Positions 26,845 to 35,626 of a stretch of DNA of 64,000 bases are shown in pieces. Position 1 is the first letter of the stretch; each line of letters starts with the position of its first letter. Where the stretch lies: positions 216,001 to 280,000 of the forward strand of contig NZ_WIQK01000001.1 of assembly GCF_015732155.1 (NCBI RefSeq), given 5' to 3'. This DNA comes from Pectinatus sottacetonis. GTDB lineage: Bacteria; Bacillota; Negativicutes; Selenomonadales; Selenomonadaceae. Made by a program: the position numbers and the translations under genes. Below the pieces are notes generated by a model, which saw only the letters and a program-made list of their open reading frames with translations, was not told the origin of the DNA and searched no databases.

Positions 26845-26880
26845 AAAAAACTGTATTTTTTTTTCTAAATACAGTTTTTT
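26845..26880 (-). terminator. Terminator downstream of recJ
   Basis: AAAAAACTGTATTT and AAATACAGTTTTTT pair, with T runs on both strands. On the minus strand it closes the recJ transcript about 55 bases after the stop and insulates the feo promoter. Confidence 0.85.
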
Positions 26881-26933
26881 TATCTCTTACTATATTTATT
26901 TTTATTGCCGCAGCAGCATGAGTTTCCAACTTC

Positions 26934-28907
26934 TTAATTTGTATACCGCTCCAAAAAAGTTACCGATGTATTAATATCTTTTTTTTCTTTCAGACCTACT
27001 GGCAAAGTGCATGCCATATTCTTTTTATCAAACAATATTACCTGAATTTCACATAAAACTTTAAGACAATATATAATATTTTCTTCACTAATATTATATA
27101 TTTCTTCATTCAAATAAGTACTAATCATTTTTTGCTCATTAAAAAACCATTTTCCGCCATTTTCGTTTATCTTTTTTTTAAGAAAAAGATAAACTGCTGC
27201 TATCATATCATGGGACGGATATTTTTTCCCAGCTGCACTTATTTTTATATCCTTTATTTTTAATTGTATGTATTCTCTATCATTCCATACGTTAATTTCC
27301 GGCTGAAACACTAAGTCAACTTTTTTTGTTTCTATAATGTCCGCATATTCTCCTATATTCCAGCCAAGAGCAGTATACTGTTTATTCTGCGCCGTGAAAT
27401 TAAATTTTAAATGCTGTTTCGTTTTTCCTATCTTTTTTACATTATAAGGCTGTATTCCACCACATAAAAAGCTGGGAGCCGGATTTCCCATGCCAAAAGG
27501 TTCTAATAAAGATAAATCTGCTATCATTTTTTTATTAATTAATTCCGGCTGCACTACCTGAGCGATCTCCACAATTGGCTGCATATCATCATTTGTTAAT
27601 ATCATTTCTGCGTAATGGGTAAAAGTTCTGCGAAATTCATTTATGTTTTCTTCTTTAAGCGACAATCCGGCAGCCATTGCATGGCCGCCGAAAGCTGCTA
27701 AGCAGTCACTGCATTTTTCTAAGGCCTCACAAATATTAAATTCCTTTATGCTTCTGCATGATCCCTTTCCCATACCATCTTCATCCAGGCTTATCACAAC
27801 TGTCGGTCGGTAATATGCATCAACTATACGTGACGCTGCTATACCGATTATTCCCTGGTGCCAATTTCTGGCTGCTACAACTATTGCTGCTTCATTTTGG
27901 TATTTATTTTTTTCTATTATTTTTACCGCTTCTTTAAAAGCAGTTTCAACAAGCTCTTGCCGTATTTTGTTTTCCTTGTCAAGCTCAAGTGCCAATTTAT
28001 ATGCTTCATCTGCATCTTCACTCAGTAACAGTTCCACTCCCATACTCGCATGTTTGAGCCTTCCTGCTGCATTAAGCCTGGGACCTAATACAAATCCAAT
28101 ATGTCCGGCTGTTATTTTATCCCTGGACAAATTGCATACTTCAATTAATTTTAATATTCCCATATTAGTTATGGATGCCAAGCCCATTTTTACAATTTTC
28201 CTGTTCTCCCCGATAAGCGGTACAATATCTGCGACTGTTCCCAAAGCAGCAACATCAAGATACTGTTCAAATGGTTCCTTTTTTATCGACTGCCATAATG
28301 CCTGACAAAGTTTAAAAGCTACTCCGACACCAGCCAAATTTTTATCTGGATAATCACTATCAGCTCTTTGGGGATCAATAACAGCTACTGCTTCTGGCAA
28401 TGTTTCACCTGGTAAATGATGGTCTGTAACAATTACATCCATATAATCTCCCGCATATCTCAATTCATCTATTGATCTTATGCCACAATCCACTGTTATA
28501 AGCAGATTGGTTTTCCCAATGAATTTATCTACAGCTTCCTTATGCACTCCATATCCTTCTGTCTGCCGGTCTGGCAGATAATATGCTGCATCTGCTCCTA
28601 ACTTTTTTAGCGTCTTATATAGTAATGTAGTAGCCGTTATTCCATCAACATCATAATCACCAAATATCGTTATATGTTCTTTTTTATAAATGGCAGCTAT
28701 TATACGAGCCACAGCTGCCCGCATGTTAGGTAAAAGCAAAGGATCATAAAATTTCTGCTGTTCTGTATGTAGAAAAATCTCTGCTTCTTCCTGTGTTAAA
28801 TTTTTATTCAACAGAATTGCTGCTATAATAGGTGATATATTCAACACTTTAGCAAATTCACCACAACTTTGTTGATTATTACTTACAATATGCCATCTTT
28901 TAACCAT
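26934..28907 (-). CDS. recJ: Single-stranded-DNA-specific 5'-3' exonuclease RecJ
   Basis: A 657-residue DHH-family nuclease for recombination and repair. Metal-binding motifs are visible: FGDYDVDGITAT, VDCGIRS, VTDHHLPGETLP and, in the DHHA1 part, FGGHAMAAGLSL. An OB-fold region follows. It is shorter than the Bacillus type (about 785) but in range for other Firmicutes. Single gene read from the minus strand; the region upstream to 29248 is non-coding. Confidence 0.93.
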   Translation of the reverse strand: MVKRWHIVSNNQQSCGEFAKVLNISPIIAAILLNKNLTQEEAEIFLHTEQQKFYDPLLLPNMRAAVARIIAAIYKKEHITIFGDYDVDGITATTLLYKTLKKLGADAAYYLPDRQTEGYGVHKEAVDKFIGKTNLLITVDCGIRSIDELRYAGDYMDVIVTDHHLPGETLPEAVAVIDPQRADSDYPDKNLAGVGVAFKLCQALWQSIKKEPFEQYLDVAALGTVADIVPLIGENRKIVKMGLASITNMGILKLIEVCNLSRDKITAGHIGFVLGPRLNAAGRLKHASMGVELLLSEDADEAYKLALELDKENKIRQELVETAFKEAVKIIEKNKYQNEAAIVVAARNWHQGIIGIAASRIVDAYYRPTVVISLDEDGMGKGSCRSIKEFNICEALEKCSDCLAAFGGHAMAAGLSLKEENINEFRRTFTHYAEMILTNDDMQPIVEIAQVVQPELINKKMIADLSLLEPFGMGNPAPSFLCGGIQPYNVKKIGKTKQHLKFNFTAQNKQYTALGWNIGEYADIIETKKVDLVFQPEINVWNDREYIQLKIKDIKISAAGKKYPSHDMIAAVYLFLKKKINENGGKWFFNEQKMISTYLNEEIYNISEENIIYCLKVLCEIQVILFDKKNMACTLPVGLKEKKDINTSVTFLERYTN

Positions 28908-29248
28908 TTAATCAATTAATCTCCTCAAGCACAATATTATCAGGAAAATCTCTCACTATTCTGCTGATTTTATTTATATCTTTGTAGTATAACTATTATA
29001 ACATATTAATTTATACCATAAATATTTTACATGAACAAAACTATATGATAAAATACAAACTACGTATTAGAATAATATGGTTCGATGCATTCTATTATTC
29101 TTGTTTAATTCATTAGCAGAGAATAACAGCGAAGAAAATCTTCGCTTTATTAATATGTTTTTGAAAAATTTTATTTTCAATTTTTAGATATTATAATATA
29201 ACGTCAATTCTGCTTTTCAATATCAGCAGGTTGGAGGAAAAGTCATCC
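28908..29248. other. Intergenic region between divergent recJ and glycosyltransferase genes
   Basis: AT-rich, no credible ORF. One compact perfect hairpin, GCGAAGA AAA TCTTCGC, sits at 29129-29145 followed by TTTATTAAT on the plus strand. It lies about 100 bases before the glycosyltransferase start and could be a weak attenuator. Confidence 0.4.
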
Positions 29249-30370
29249 ATGACACAAAAAAATGTTCTTATTATTACGGCATCTATTGGATCAGGGCATA
29301 ATAAAGCTGCAGCGGCTGTAAGCAACGAATTAAAAGCGAAATATCCCGAAATAAATGTCAATATCGTTGATTTTATGTCACCAGAAACAGCATATTTAAA
29401 CGATTTGTTAAAGGAAATATACTTGAAGATGCTTGATTTTGTCCCAACATTGTATAAATTTCTTTATAATTTTACAGCCGGACGTTTAAAAGGTTCTTCT
29501 GTACAAGTGCTGCTGGCTCATTTTATGAAACGCAATATGACATCTATTGTAAAAAAATATCAACCAGACATTATTATTTGTACCCATCCTTTTCCTTGTG
29601 CAGCTGCTTCTTATTTAAAGGAAAAACAAAAAATAAATACCCGATTGTTTACAATAATTACGGACTTTTGTCTGCACCAAATCTGGATATATAAAAATGT
29701 CGATATGTATTTCGTTGCCCATGAAAAAATGCGGGAAGAACTTAATGAACGTGGTATAAACAATGACCATATTGCCGTTACTGGTATTCCGATTAATAAA
29801 TGTTTTAGTGAAGTCTATGATAAAAAAGCTTTGCTTAAAAAATTTGAACTAAAAAATAATATGCCTATCATCCTTATAATGGGGGGTGGTCTAGGATTAG
29901 GCGGCGTTAAATATGCCTTGGAAGCTTTAGAAACTTTAACAATGCCAATTCAAATTCTCGTAGTAGCCGGAGCTAATGTTTCTTTATGGTCAGAAGTAAA
30001 CAATTACCTTATCCACTCACGTCATTTAATAAGGGTGTGGGGCTATTCCCACACTATAAATGAACTTATGTCTGTTTCTTCTCTGCTTATAAGTAAACCA
30101 GGCGCCTTAACTATTAGTGAAGCTATGGCTATGGAACTGCCAATGATACTGCATGCCCCTATTCCTGGACCGGAAGCCCAAAATGCGGCATATTTATCTG
30201 ATAACGGTGCTGCAATATCAATCCAAAAACCGGAATATCTCAGTGAAACTGTCAAAAACCTTTTAACGGATAAAGAACGCTTGATGTGGATGAAGAAAAA
30301 AGCCCAATGTATAAAAAAACCTCATGCCGCAGCAGATATTGTAAATATAATCAGCAATAGTTTTATGTAA
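29249..30370 (+). CDS. UgtP/MGDG synthase-family glycosyltransferase
   Basis: A 373-residue GT28-type transferase, related to processive diacylglycerol beta-glucosyltransferase and plant MGDG synthase, acting at the inner face of the membrane on lipid acceptors. Visible features are ITASIGSGHNKAAAAV at the N-terminus (acceptor loop), the MGDG_synth region with CTHPFPCAAASYLKEK, and the UDP-sugar side with IMGGGLGLGG and KPGALTISEAMAMELP. I use the ATG at 29249, 11 bases after GGAGG; a TTG at 29231 is in frame. It could make glycolipid membrane lipids or anchors. The sugar and acceptor are not determined. Confidence 0.85.
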   Translation: MTQKNVLIITASIGSGHNKAAAAVSNELKAKYPEINVNIVDFMSPETAYLNDLLKEIYLKMLDFVPTLYKFLYNFTAGRLKGSSVQVLLAHFMKRNMTSIVKKYQPDIIICTHPFPCAAASYLKEKQKINTRLFTIITDFCLHQIWIYKNVDMYFVAHEKMREELNERGINNDHIAVTGIPINKCFSEVYDKKALLKKFELKNNMPIILIMGGGLGLGGVKYALEALETLTMPIQILVVAGANVSLWSEVNNYLIHSRHLIRVWGYSHTINELMSVSSLLISKPGALTISEAMAMELPMILHAPIPGPEAQNAAYLSDNGAAISIQKPEYLSETVKNLLTDKERLMWMKKKAQCIKKPHAAADIVNIISNSFM

Positions 30371-30434
30371 AAGTGAATTATTTTATTAAAATCTACTAAA
30401 ATTATTTTTTAATATGCATTTATTTCTCTTTTCC

Positions 30435-30610
30435 TGCTATAATTATAGTAGTATATATATTTGGTATACTTTAACTAACAGGGTATAACTTCCTTGCCTA
30501 AATGATATTACAAGTGACCGATGAATGGTAAAGCCAGGTCTAGACTAACTTACACTTATAATATTAGTTATATCAACTAAACTGCCACTTCAGATACATA
30601 GATATTAAGT
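30435..30610 (+). ncRNA. Candidate structured leader or small RNA ahead of divIC
   Basis: An extended -10 element TGCTATAAT (30435-30443) is followed by about 160 bases with nested pairings: AAGTG...CACTT enclosing GACC...GGTC (about 30511-30556), TTAGTT...AACTAA (about 30565-30581) and CCACTT...AAGTGG (about 30586-30612). No ORF and no T-run terminator. I could not match a named riboswitch class. Low confidence that it is a defined RNA. Confidence 0.3.
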
Positions 30611-30674
30611 GGTAGAAATATATTATGGTAATCTATTTTATAATTGTATTATTGTATATTGGGAAGTGACTATT

Positions 30675-30953
30675 ATGAAAAAACGTCATTTTAATTTTTT
30701 TATTCTTATTTTTGCAGCTGTTATTGGTTATTTTTCATATATTGCCATAAAACAGCAAATCTATATAAATAATATTTCTTCTGAACAGTCTATGATACAA
30801 CAACAGTTAGATACTGTTTTGGCTGAAAATCGTAAACTTTCTGCTGAAAAAAAGTCATTACAGGATCCGAAATATATCGAAAAAATTGCCCGCAATGAAC
30901 TGGGTATGACAAAAAAGGGGGAAATTCCATATATAGCATCTAGCAAGAAATAG
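30675..30953 (+). CDS. divIC: Septum formation initiator family protein (DivIC/FtsB-like)
   Basis: A 92-residue bitopic divisome protein: short basic N-terminus KKRHFNF, one membrane helix (FFILIFAAVIGYFSYIA), a coiled coil (SEQSMIQQQLDTVLAENRKL) and the characteristic end DPKYIEKIARNELGMTKKGE. It links early and late cell-division proteins. The frame is open from 30609 but homology begins at the ATG at 30675. It heads the conserved divIC - S1 protein - tilS - hpt - ftsH order. Confidence 0.9.
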   Translation: MKKRHFNFFILIFAAVIGYFSYIAIKQQIYINNISSEQSMIQQQLDTVLAENRKLSAEKKSLQDPKYIEKIARNELGMTKKGEIPYIASSKK

Positions 30954-31046
30954 GTATATTTATCTTTTATTATCTTGACACTATTAATATTCTAAGGTTA
31001 TAATACCATTAAAATGGCTTTATTTTAAGGAGGATTCAGTAATTTT

Positions 31047-31502
31047 ATGTCAATTGAAGTTGGCAGTATACTTGAAGGTACAGTAACGGGAATAACGAAT
31101 TTTGGTGCATTTATCGAATTGCCCGGAGGTAAAGTAGGTCTGGTTCATATATCGGAAGTTGCCGATGTATATGTTAAGGACGTAAAAGATTTTCTTAAAG
31201 AACGCGATAAAGTAAAAGTTAAAGTTTTAACAATAGACGGCAATAAAATTGGACTTTCTATAAAGCAACTTCAAGAAAAAAAACCTCCCCAGGCCATTAC
31301 ACCAAAAAATAATGCTGTTGCTCCTAAATTTGTTCCACGGAAATCATTTACTAATGACCGTCGCAGACAAAACAATCCAGGACCTGCTTCTTTTGAAGAT
31401 AAGCTTTCCAAGTTTTTAAAAGACAGTGACGAAAAACTAACGGACTTGCGGAAAAAAACTGATTCAAAGCGTGGCGGCCGCGGTTCACGCCATTATGAAT
31501 AA
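31047..31502 (+). CDS. S1 domain RNA-binding protein (YabR-like)
   Basis: A 151-residue protein with an N-terminal S1 OB-fold (VGSILEGTVTGITNFGAFIELPGGKVGLVHISEVAD) shown by short motifs such as GITNFGAFIEL and GLVHISEV, then a basic, probably disordered tail rich in Lys, Arg and Asn. The position between divIC and tilS is that of yabR in Bacillus. RNA or ribosome association is expected from the fold; a specific role is unknown. A GGAGGA site precedes the start. Confidence 0.88.
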   Translation: MSIEVGSILEGTVTGITNFGAFIELPGGKVGLVHISEVADVYVKDVKDFLKERDKVKVKVLTIDGNKIGLSIKQLQEKKPPQAITPKNNAVAPKFVPRKSFTNDRRRQNNPGPASFEDKLSKFLKDSDEKLTDLRKKTDSKRGGRGSRHYE

Positions 31503-31514
31503 TTTATAATTTTC

Positions 31515-31546
31515 CAAAAGCACTCTATGAAAAGGGTGCTTTTTGT
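31515..31546 (+). terminator. Terminator-like hairpin just before tilS
   Basis: AAAAGCACTC pairs with GGGTGCTTTT, followed by TTTGT. It ends only about 25 bases before the tilS start codon, so tilS must be reached by readthrough or by a promoter inside this short gap. Confidence 0.7.
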
Positions 31547-31571
31547 ATGTATCTATATATTAGAGGTAAAT

Positions 31572-32957
31572 ATGTTAAAACAGATAGTTGCTTTTTGCCA
31601 AAAACATAGACTTTTTTCTTATAATGATCATATTCTTTTAGCATGTTCAGGCGGTCCTGACTCTTTGTGCATGGTTCATATATTTATAAGACTGGCAGCT
31701 GCTTATAATCTAACAGTATCTGTTGCTCATGTTGAACATGGCATACGCGGCCGGGCATCTGTTCAGGATGCTGCATTTGTTAAGGATTTCTGTCAAAAAA
31801 ATAATCTTCCATTTTATTTGAAAAAAGTTAATGCTATTTCTTATGCAGAGAAAAATAAGCTTTCTGTTGAAGCTGCGGCCCGTATTTTGCGTTATTCATT
31901 TTTACAACAAACAGCAACAGTACTGCACTGTACATCGATAGCAATAGCTCATCACCGCGGAGACCAGGCTGAAACAATTTTGATGCATATGATACGGGGA
32001 GCCGGCACCAAAGGACTTTCCGGTATAAATCCCCGCACAAATAATATCATACGTCCTTTACTCAATTGTACCCGCAGCCAGATTAAATCATATTGTAGTC
32101 AATATAATTTAGTTTTTCGGACAGATACTACAAATTATGATACTAACTATACACGTAACAGTATTCGTTTGAAACTACTTCCTTTTTTACATAAATATAA
32201 TCCTAATATAGAAGAAACATTATGCCGAACTGCTTCCCTCATTGCGGAAGAAAATGACTTTATTACAACTTATGCTGACGATGTTTATAAATCTATTGTT
32301 ATAAAAAAAAATAATAGATTACTCCTGCCATTGCCTGAATTTACCAAACAGCATATAGCTATAAAGCGCCAGACGCTGCGTGCAGCCATAAGTGATTTAT
32401 GCAATAATACAATTGATATAGAAAATATTCATATTGACAACATATTATCCCTAGCTGCAAAAGCTAAAACTGGTTCCTCCTTAAATCTGCCCCATAACAT
32501 AATTGTTATTATCGAATATAATAATTTAGTCTTGACAATTGCGGAAAAATCTTCTCAGAAAATGGAAATAGAACCTATATCCATAAATACTGCTGGGACA
32601 ACAACTCTACCTTTTCTACTGGGCAGTATATCGGCTATAACAGTTAATTCATATGAAGGGCAAAAAGACCGTCGGCTTTGCTATATAGATACTGATAAAA
32701 TATGTGGCAAACTCATTATACGGTCACGAAAAAATGGCGATTTTTTTTATCCTAAAGGCCTAAATGGTCGTAAAAAAATCAAAAATTTATTGATTGATAA
32801 TAAAATACCCCGTGAACAACGCAGCAAAATTCCTCTTCTATGTGATCAAAAGGGCATTATATGGGTAGTCGGTATCCAACAGGATCAACGCTATTTTCCT
32901 CAATCTAGTAGCACTAACATTATTCAGCTAACTCTTAACACCCAAAACAGCAAATGA
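31572..32957 (+). CDS. tilS: tRNA(Ile)-lysidine synthase
   Basis: A 461-residue cytoplasmic enzyme that attaches lysine to C34 of the CAU-anticodon tRNA-Ile, switching it from AUG to AUA decoding. The PP-loop SGGPDSLCMVH near the N-terminus, HVEHGIRG, and the HHRGDQAETILM segment are family signatures, and a C-terminal domain with RSRKNGDFFYPKGLNGRKKIK follows. I choose the ATG at 31572 after TAGAGGTAAAT; the longer open frame to 31527 overlaps the preceding hairpin. Essential gene in its usual neighbourhood. Confidence 0.95.
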   Translation: MLKQIVAFCQKHRLFSYNDHILLACSGGPDSLCMVHIFIRLAAAYNLTVSVAHVEHGIRGRASVQDAAFVKDFCQKNNLPFYLKKVNAISYAEKNKLSVEAAARILRYSFLQQTATVLHCTSIAIAHHRGDQAETILMHMIRGAGTKGLSGINPRTNNIIRPLLNCTRSQIKSYCSQYNLVFRTDTTNYDTNYTRNSIRLKLLPFLHKYNPNIEETLCRTASLIAEENDFITTYADDVYKSIVIKKNNRLLLPLPEFTKQHIAIKRQTLRAAISDLCNNTIDIENIHIDNILSLAAKAKTGSSLNLPHNIIVIIEYNNLVLTIAEKSSQKMEIEPISINTAGTTTLPFLLGSISAITVNSYEGQKDRRLCYIDTDKICGKLIIRSRKNGDFFYPKGLNGRKKIKNLLIDNKIPREQRSKIPLLCDQKGIIWVVGIQQDQRYFPQSSSTNIIQLTLNTQNSK

Positions 32958-32979
32958 ATTAAACGAAAGGCGGTTCCTT

Positions 32980-33516
32980 ATGCACAGCGATTTAGAAAAA
33001 ATTTTATTTACCGAAAAGCAAATATCAATACGTGTCAAAGAATTAGGAAAACAAATCACAAAAGACTATGCTGGCAAAGAAATAGTAACAGTTGGAATTT
33101 TAAAAGGTGCAATTGTATTTTTCTCTGATTTGATACGTGAAATCAAAATTCCCGTAAAATTCGATTTTATGGCAGCTTCCAGTTATGGTGCCAGCACGAA
33201 GACAAGTGGAACTGTAAGAATATTAAAGGATATTGATACAGATATAGAGAATAAACATGTAATAATTGTTGAAGATATTATTGATTCCGGTCTTACTTTA
33301 AAATATTTAAAAGAAAATTTTGAACATAGAAAGGCTGCCAGTGTAAAATTATGTGCCATGCTTAATAAACCTGATGGTAGAAGAACGGATATAAAAGGAG
33401 ACTATATTGGCTTTGATGTTCCAGATGAATTCATCGTCGGATATGGTCTGGATTATGCCAGCAAATATCGTAATCTGCCATACATTGGTGTCTTGAAAAA
33501 AGAAATCTATTCCTGA
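32980..33516 (+). CDS. hpt: Hypoxanthine phosphoribosyltransferase
   Basis: A 178-residue type I PRTase that salvages hypoxanthine and guanine to IMP and GMP. The PRPP loop HVIIVEDIIDSGLTL and the flanking FMAASSYG, VGILKGAIVFFSDL and FVVGYGLDYA-type end (here FIVGYGLDYASKYRNLP) are conserved. It lies between tilS and ftsH as in Bacillus, 22 bases after tilS. Confidence 0.95.
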   Translation: MHSDLEKILFTEKQISIRVKELGKQITKDYAGKEIVTVGILKGAIVFFSDLIREIKIPVKFDFMAASSYGASTKTSGTVRILKDIDTDIENKHVIIVEDIIDSGLTLKYLKENFEHRKAASVKLCAMLNKPDGRRTDIKGDYIGFDVPDEFIVGYGLDYASKYRNLPYIGVLKKEIYS

Positions 33517-33613
33517 GTTCAGATTTCTGGCAATTGAGAAATTCAGGAATTAATGATATAATGTTGTTTCGTAAGCTTTATATATAATAAGCTACATTAA
33601 GGAGGATTAAATA

Positions 33614-35581
33614 TTGAATAAGTTTCTGCGAAATGCCGGTTTTTATGTACTAATTATATTAATAGCAGTTTCGTTAATAGATTATTTTCATACTACTTCG
33701 ACCAAAAAGCCAGAAATTAATTATACGCAATTTCTGCAGCAAGTAAATGAAAAAAGAGTTTCGAGAATTACTATTGTTGAGAATACCATAAGCGGCACAT
33801 TAACTGATGGAACAAAGTTTACTACTATTGCTCCTACTTATCCCAACAGCGATAATTTGTTATTGGAAAAATTACAGGCAAATGGTGTAGAAATAAAAGC
33901 TGAAAATCCACCCGATCCACCATGGTGGACAACAATCTTTACGTCTATTTTACCTATTCTTCTGCTTATCGGTGTATGGTTTTTTATCATGCAGCAGACA
34001 CAGGGCGGCGGCAATCGTGTAATGTCCTTTGGTAAAAGCCGGGCCAAAATGAACAGTAATAAAGTAAAGGTTACTTTCAACGATGTTGCAGGCGCAGATG
34101 AGGCAAAGCAGGATCTGGAAGAAGTTGTTGAATTTTTGAAACATCCTAAAAAATTCAATGATCTGGGAGCACGTATTCCAAAGGGTGTACTATTATTTGG
34201 CCCTCCAGGTACAGGTAAAACTTTACTGGCAAAAGCTGTAGCCGGTGAAGCAGGTGTTCCTTTCTTTACTATAAGTGGTTCTGACTTCGTGGAAATGTTT
34301 GTGGGCGTTGGTGCTTCGCGTGTACGTGATTTATTTGACCAGGCAAAAAAGAATGCCCCATGCATAGTATTTATTGATGAAATTGATGCTGTCGGCCGTC
34401 AGCGTGGTGCTGGTCTTGGCGGTGGACACGACGAACGTGAACAAACATTAAACCAGCTTTTGGTTGAAATGGATGGATTTGCTGCTAATGAAGGTATCAT
34501 TATAATAGCTGCCACTAATCGTCCTGATATTCTTGACCCGGCGCTTTTGCGTCCAGGTCGTTTTGACCGGCAAATAGTAGTTGACCGCCCAGATATAAAG
34601 GGCCGTACAGCTATATTAGAAGTACATGCAAGAAATAAACCTATAGACAAAAATGTAGATTTAGGTATTCTTGCCCGACAAACACCCGGTTTTACCGGAG
34701 CGGATTTAAGCAACCTGATAAATGAAGGAGCTTTGTTATCAGCCCGACGCAATAAGAAAACCATTGGCATGAATGAACTTGAAGAATCCATAGAACGTGT
34801 TATGGTTGGACCTGAAAGGAAATCTAAAGTGATAAGTGATGAAGACAAACGCCTTACGGCCTATCACGAAGGCGGACATGCATTAGCTGGACTATTGCTG
34901 CCAAAGGCGGACCCGGTGCATAAGGTAACTATTATTCCTCGTGGCCGTGCCGGCGGGTATACATTAAGTCTTCCTAAAGAAGATCGTTCCTATCATACAC
35001 GCAGTGAACTTATGGATCAATTAAAAGTTACATTAGGCGGGCGCGTGGCTGAAGAAGTAATCTTGAAAGAAATCAGTACAGGCGCACAAAATGATATTAA
35101 ACAAGCTTCCCGTATTGTTCGTGACATGATTATGCAATATGGCATGAGTGATGTTCTTGGTCCTATATCATTTGGTGAGGGCAATGATCATCAAGTCTTT
35201 TTAGGACGTGATTTTAATAATCAACGCAATTATAGTGAAGAAATTGCTTGTGAAATTGATAAGGAAGTACGCCATTACATTGAAGAAGCCTACGAAGAAT
35301 GTCGCACTCTTATCGTAGAAAATATAGATAAGCTTCATTTACTCGCAGCAAAACTTATTGAACATGAAACATTATCAGCTGAACAATTAAAAGAACTTAT
35401 GGAAACCGGCAGACTTCGTGAAGATGATGATAATAATGATTCTAACAGTCATGGAGCAGATACTTTTACACCTGAATCACCAAAAGAAACTACTACTTCG
35501 GATAAGTCTAATGAATCAAAAGATACTACTATCAACAATAAGCCTAAATTTGATTATAATCTTACAGTAAATAATAAATAA
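33614..35581 (+). CDS. ftsH: ATP-dependent zinc metalloprotease FtsH
   Basis: A 655-residue membrane-anchored AAA+ protease that removes damaged membrane and regulatory proteins. Two membrane helices flank a small extracytoplasmic domain; then Walker A GPPGTGKT (196-203), Walker [16 protein letters not shown] region with RPGRFDRQ, and the zinc site HEGGH (418-422). The C-terminal 60 residues are polar and rich in Asp, Asn, Ser and Thr. It begins with TTG, eight bases after AGGAGG. A terminator follows at once and then a group II intron. Confidence 0.96.
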   Translation: MNKFLRNAGFYVLIILIAVSLIDYFHTTSTKKPEINYTQFLQQVNEKRVSRITIVENTISGTLTDGTKFTTIAPTYPNSDNLLLEKLQANGVEIKAENPPDPPWWTTIFTSILPILLLIGVWFFIMQQTQGGGNRVMSFGKSRAKMNSNKVKVTFNDVAGADEAKQDLEEVVEFLKHPKKFNDLGARIPKGVLLFGPPGTGKTLLAKAVAGEAGVPFFTISGSDFVEMFVGVGASRVRDLFDQAKKNAPCIVFIDEIDAVGRQRGAGLGGGHDEREQTLNQLLVEMDGFAANEGIIIIAATNRPDILDPALLRPGRFDRQIVVDRPDIKGRTAILEVHARNKPIDKNVDLGILARQTPGFTGADLSNLINEGALLSARRNKKTIGMNELEESIERVMVGPERKSKVISDEDKRLTAYHEGGHALAGLLLPKADPVHKVTIIPRGRAGGYTLSLPKEDRSYHTRSELMDQLKVTLGGRVAEEVILKEISTGAQNDIKQASRIVRDMIMQYGMSDVLGPISFGEGNDHQVFLGRDFNNQRNYSEEIACEIDKEVRHYIEEAYEECRTLIVENIDKLHLLAAKLIEHETLSAEQLKELMETGRLREDDDNNDSNSHGADTFTPESPKETTTSDKSNESKDTTINNKPKFDYNLTVNNK

Positions 35582-35586
35582 AAGTT

Positions 35587-35623
35587 ATGACCCTGCTGAT
35601 AAAATAACAGCAGGGTCATTTTT
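35587..35623 (+). terminator. Terminator of the ftsH transcript
   Basis: ATGACCCTGCTG pairs with CAGCAGGGTCAT around nine bases, followed by TTTTTC. The group II intron begins three or four bases beyond the T run. Confidence 0.92.
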
Positions 35624-35626
35624 CTA

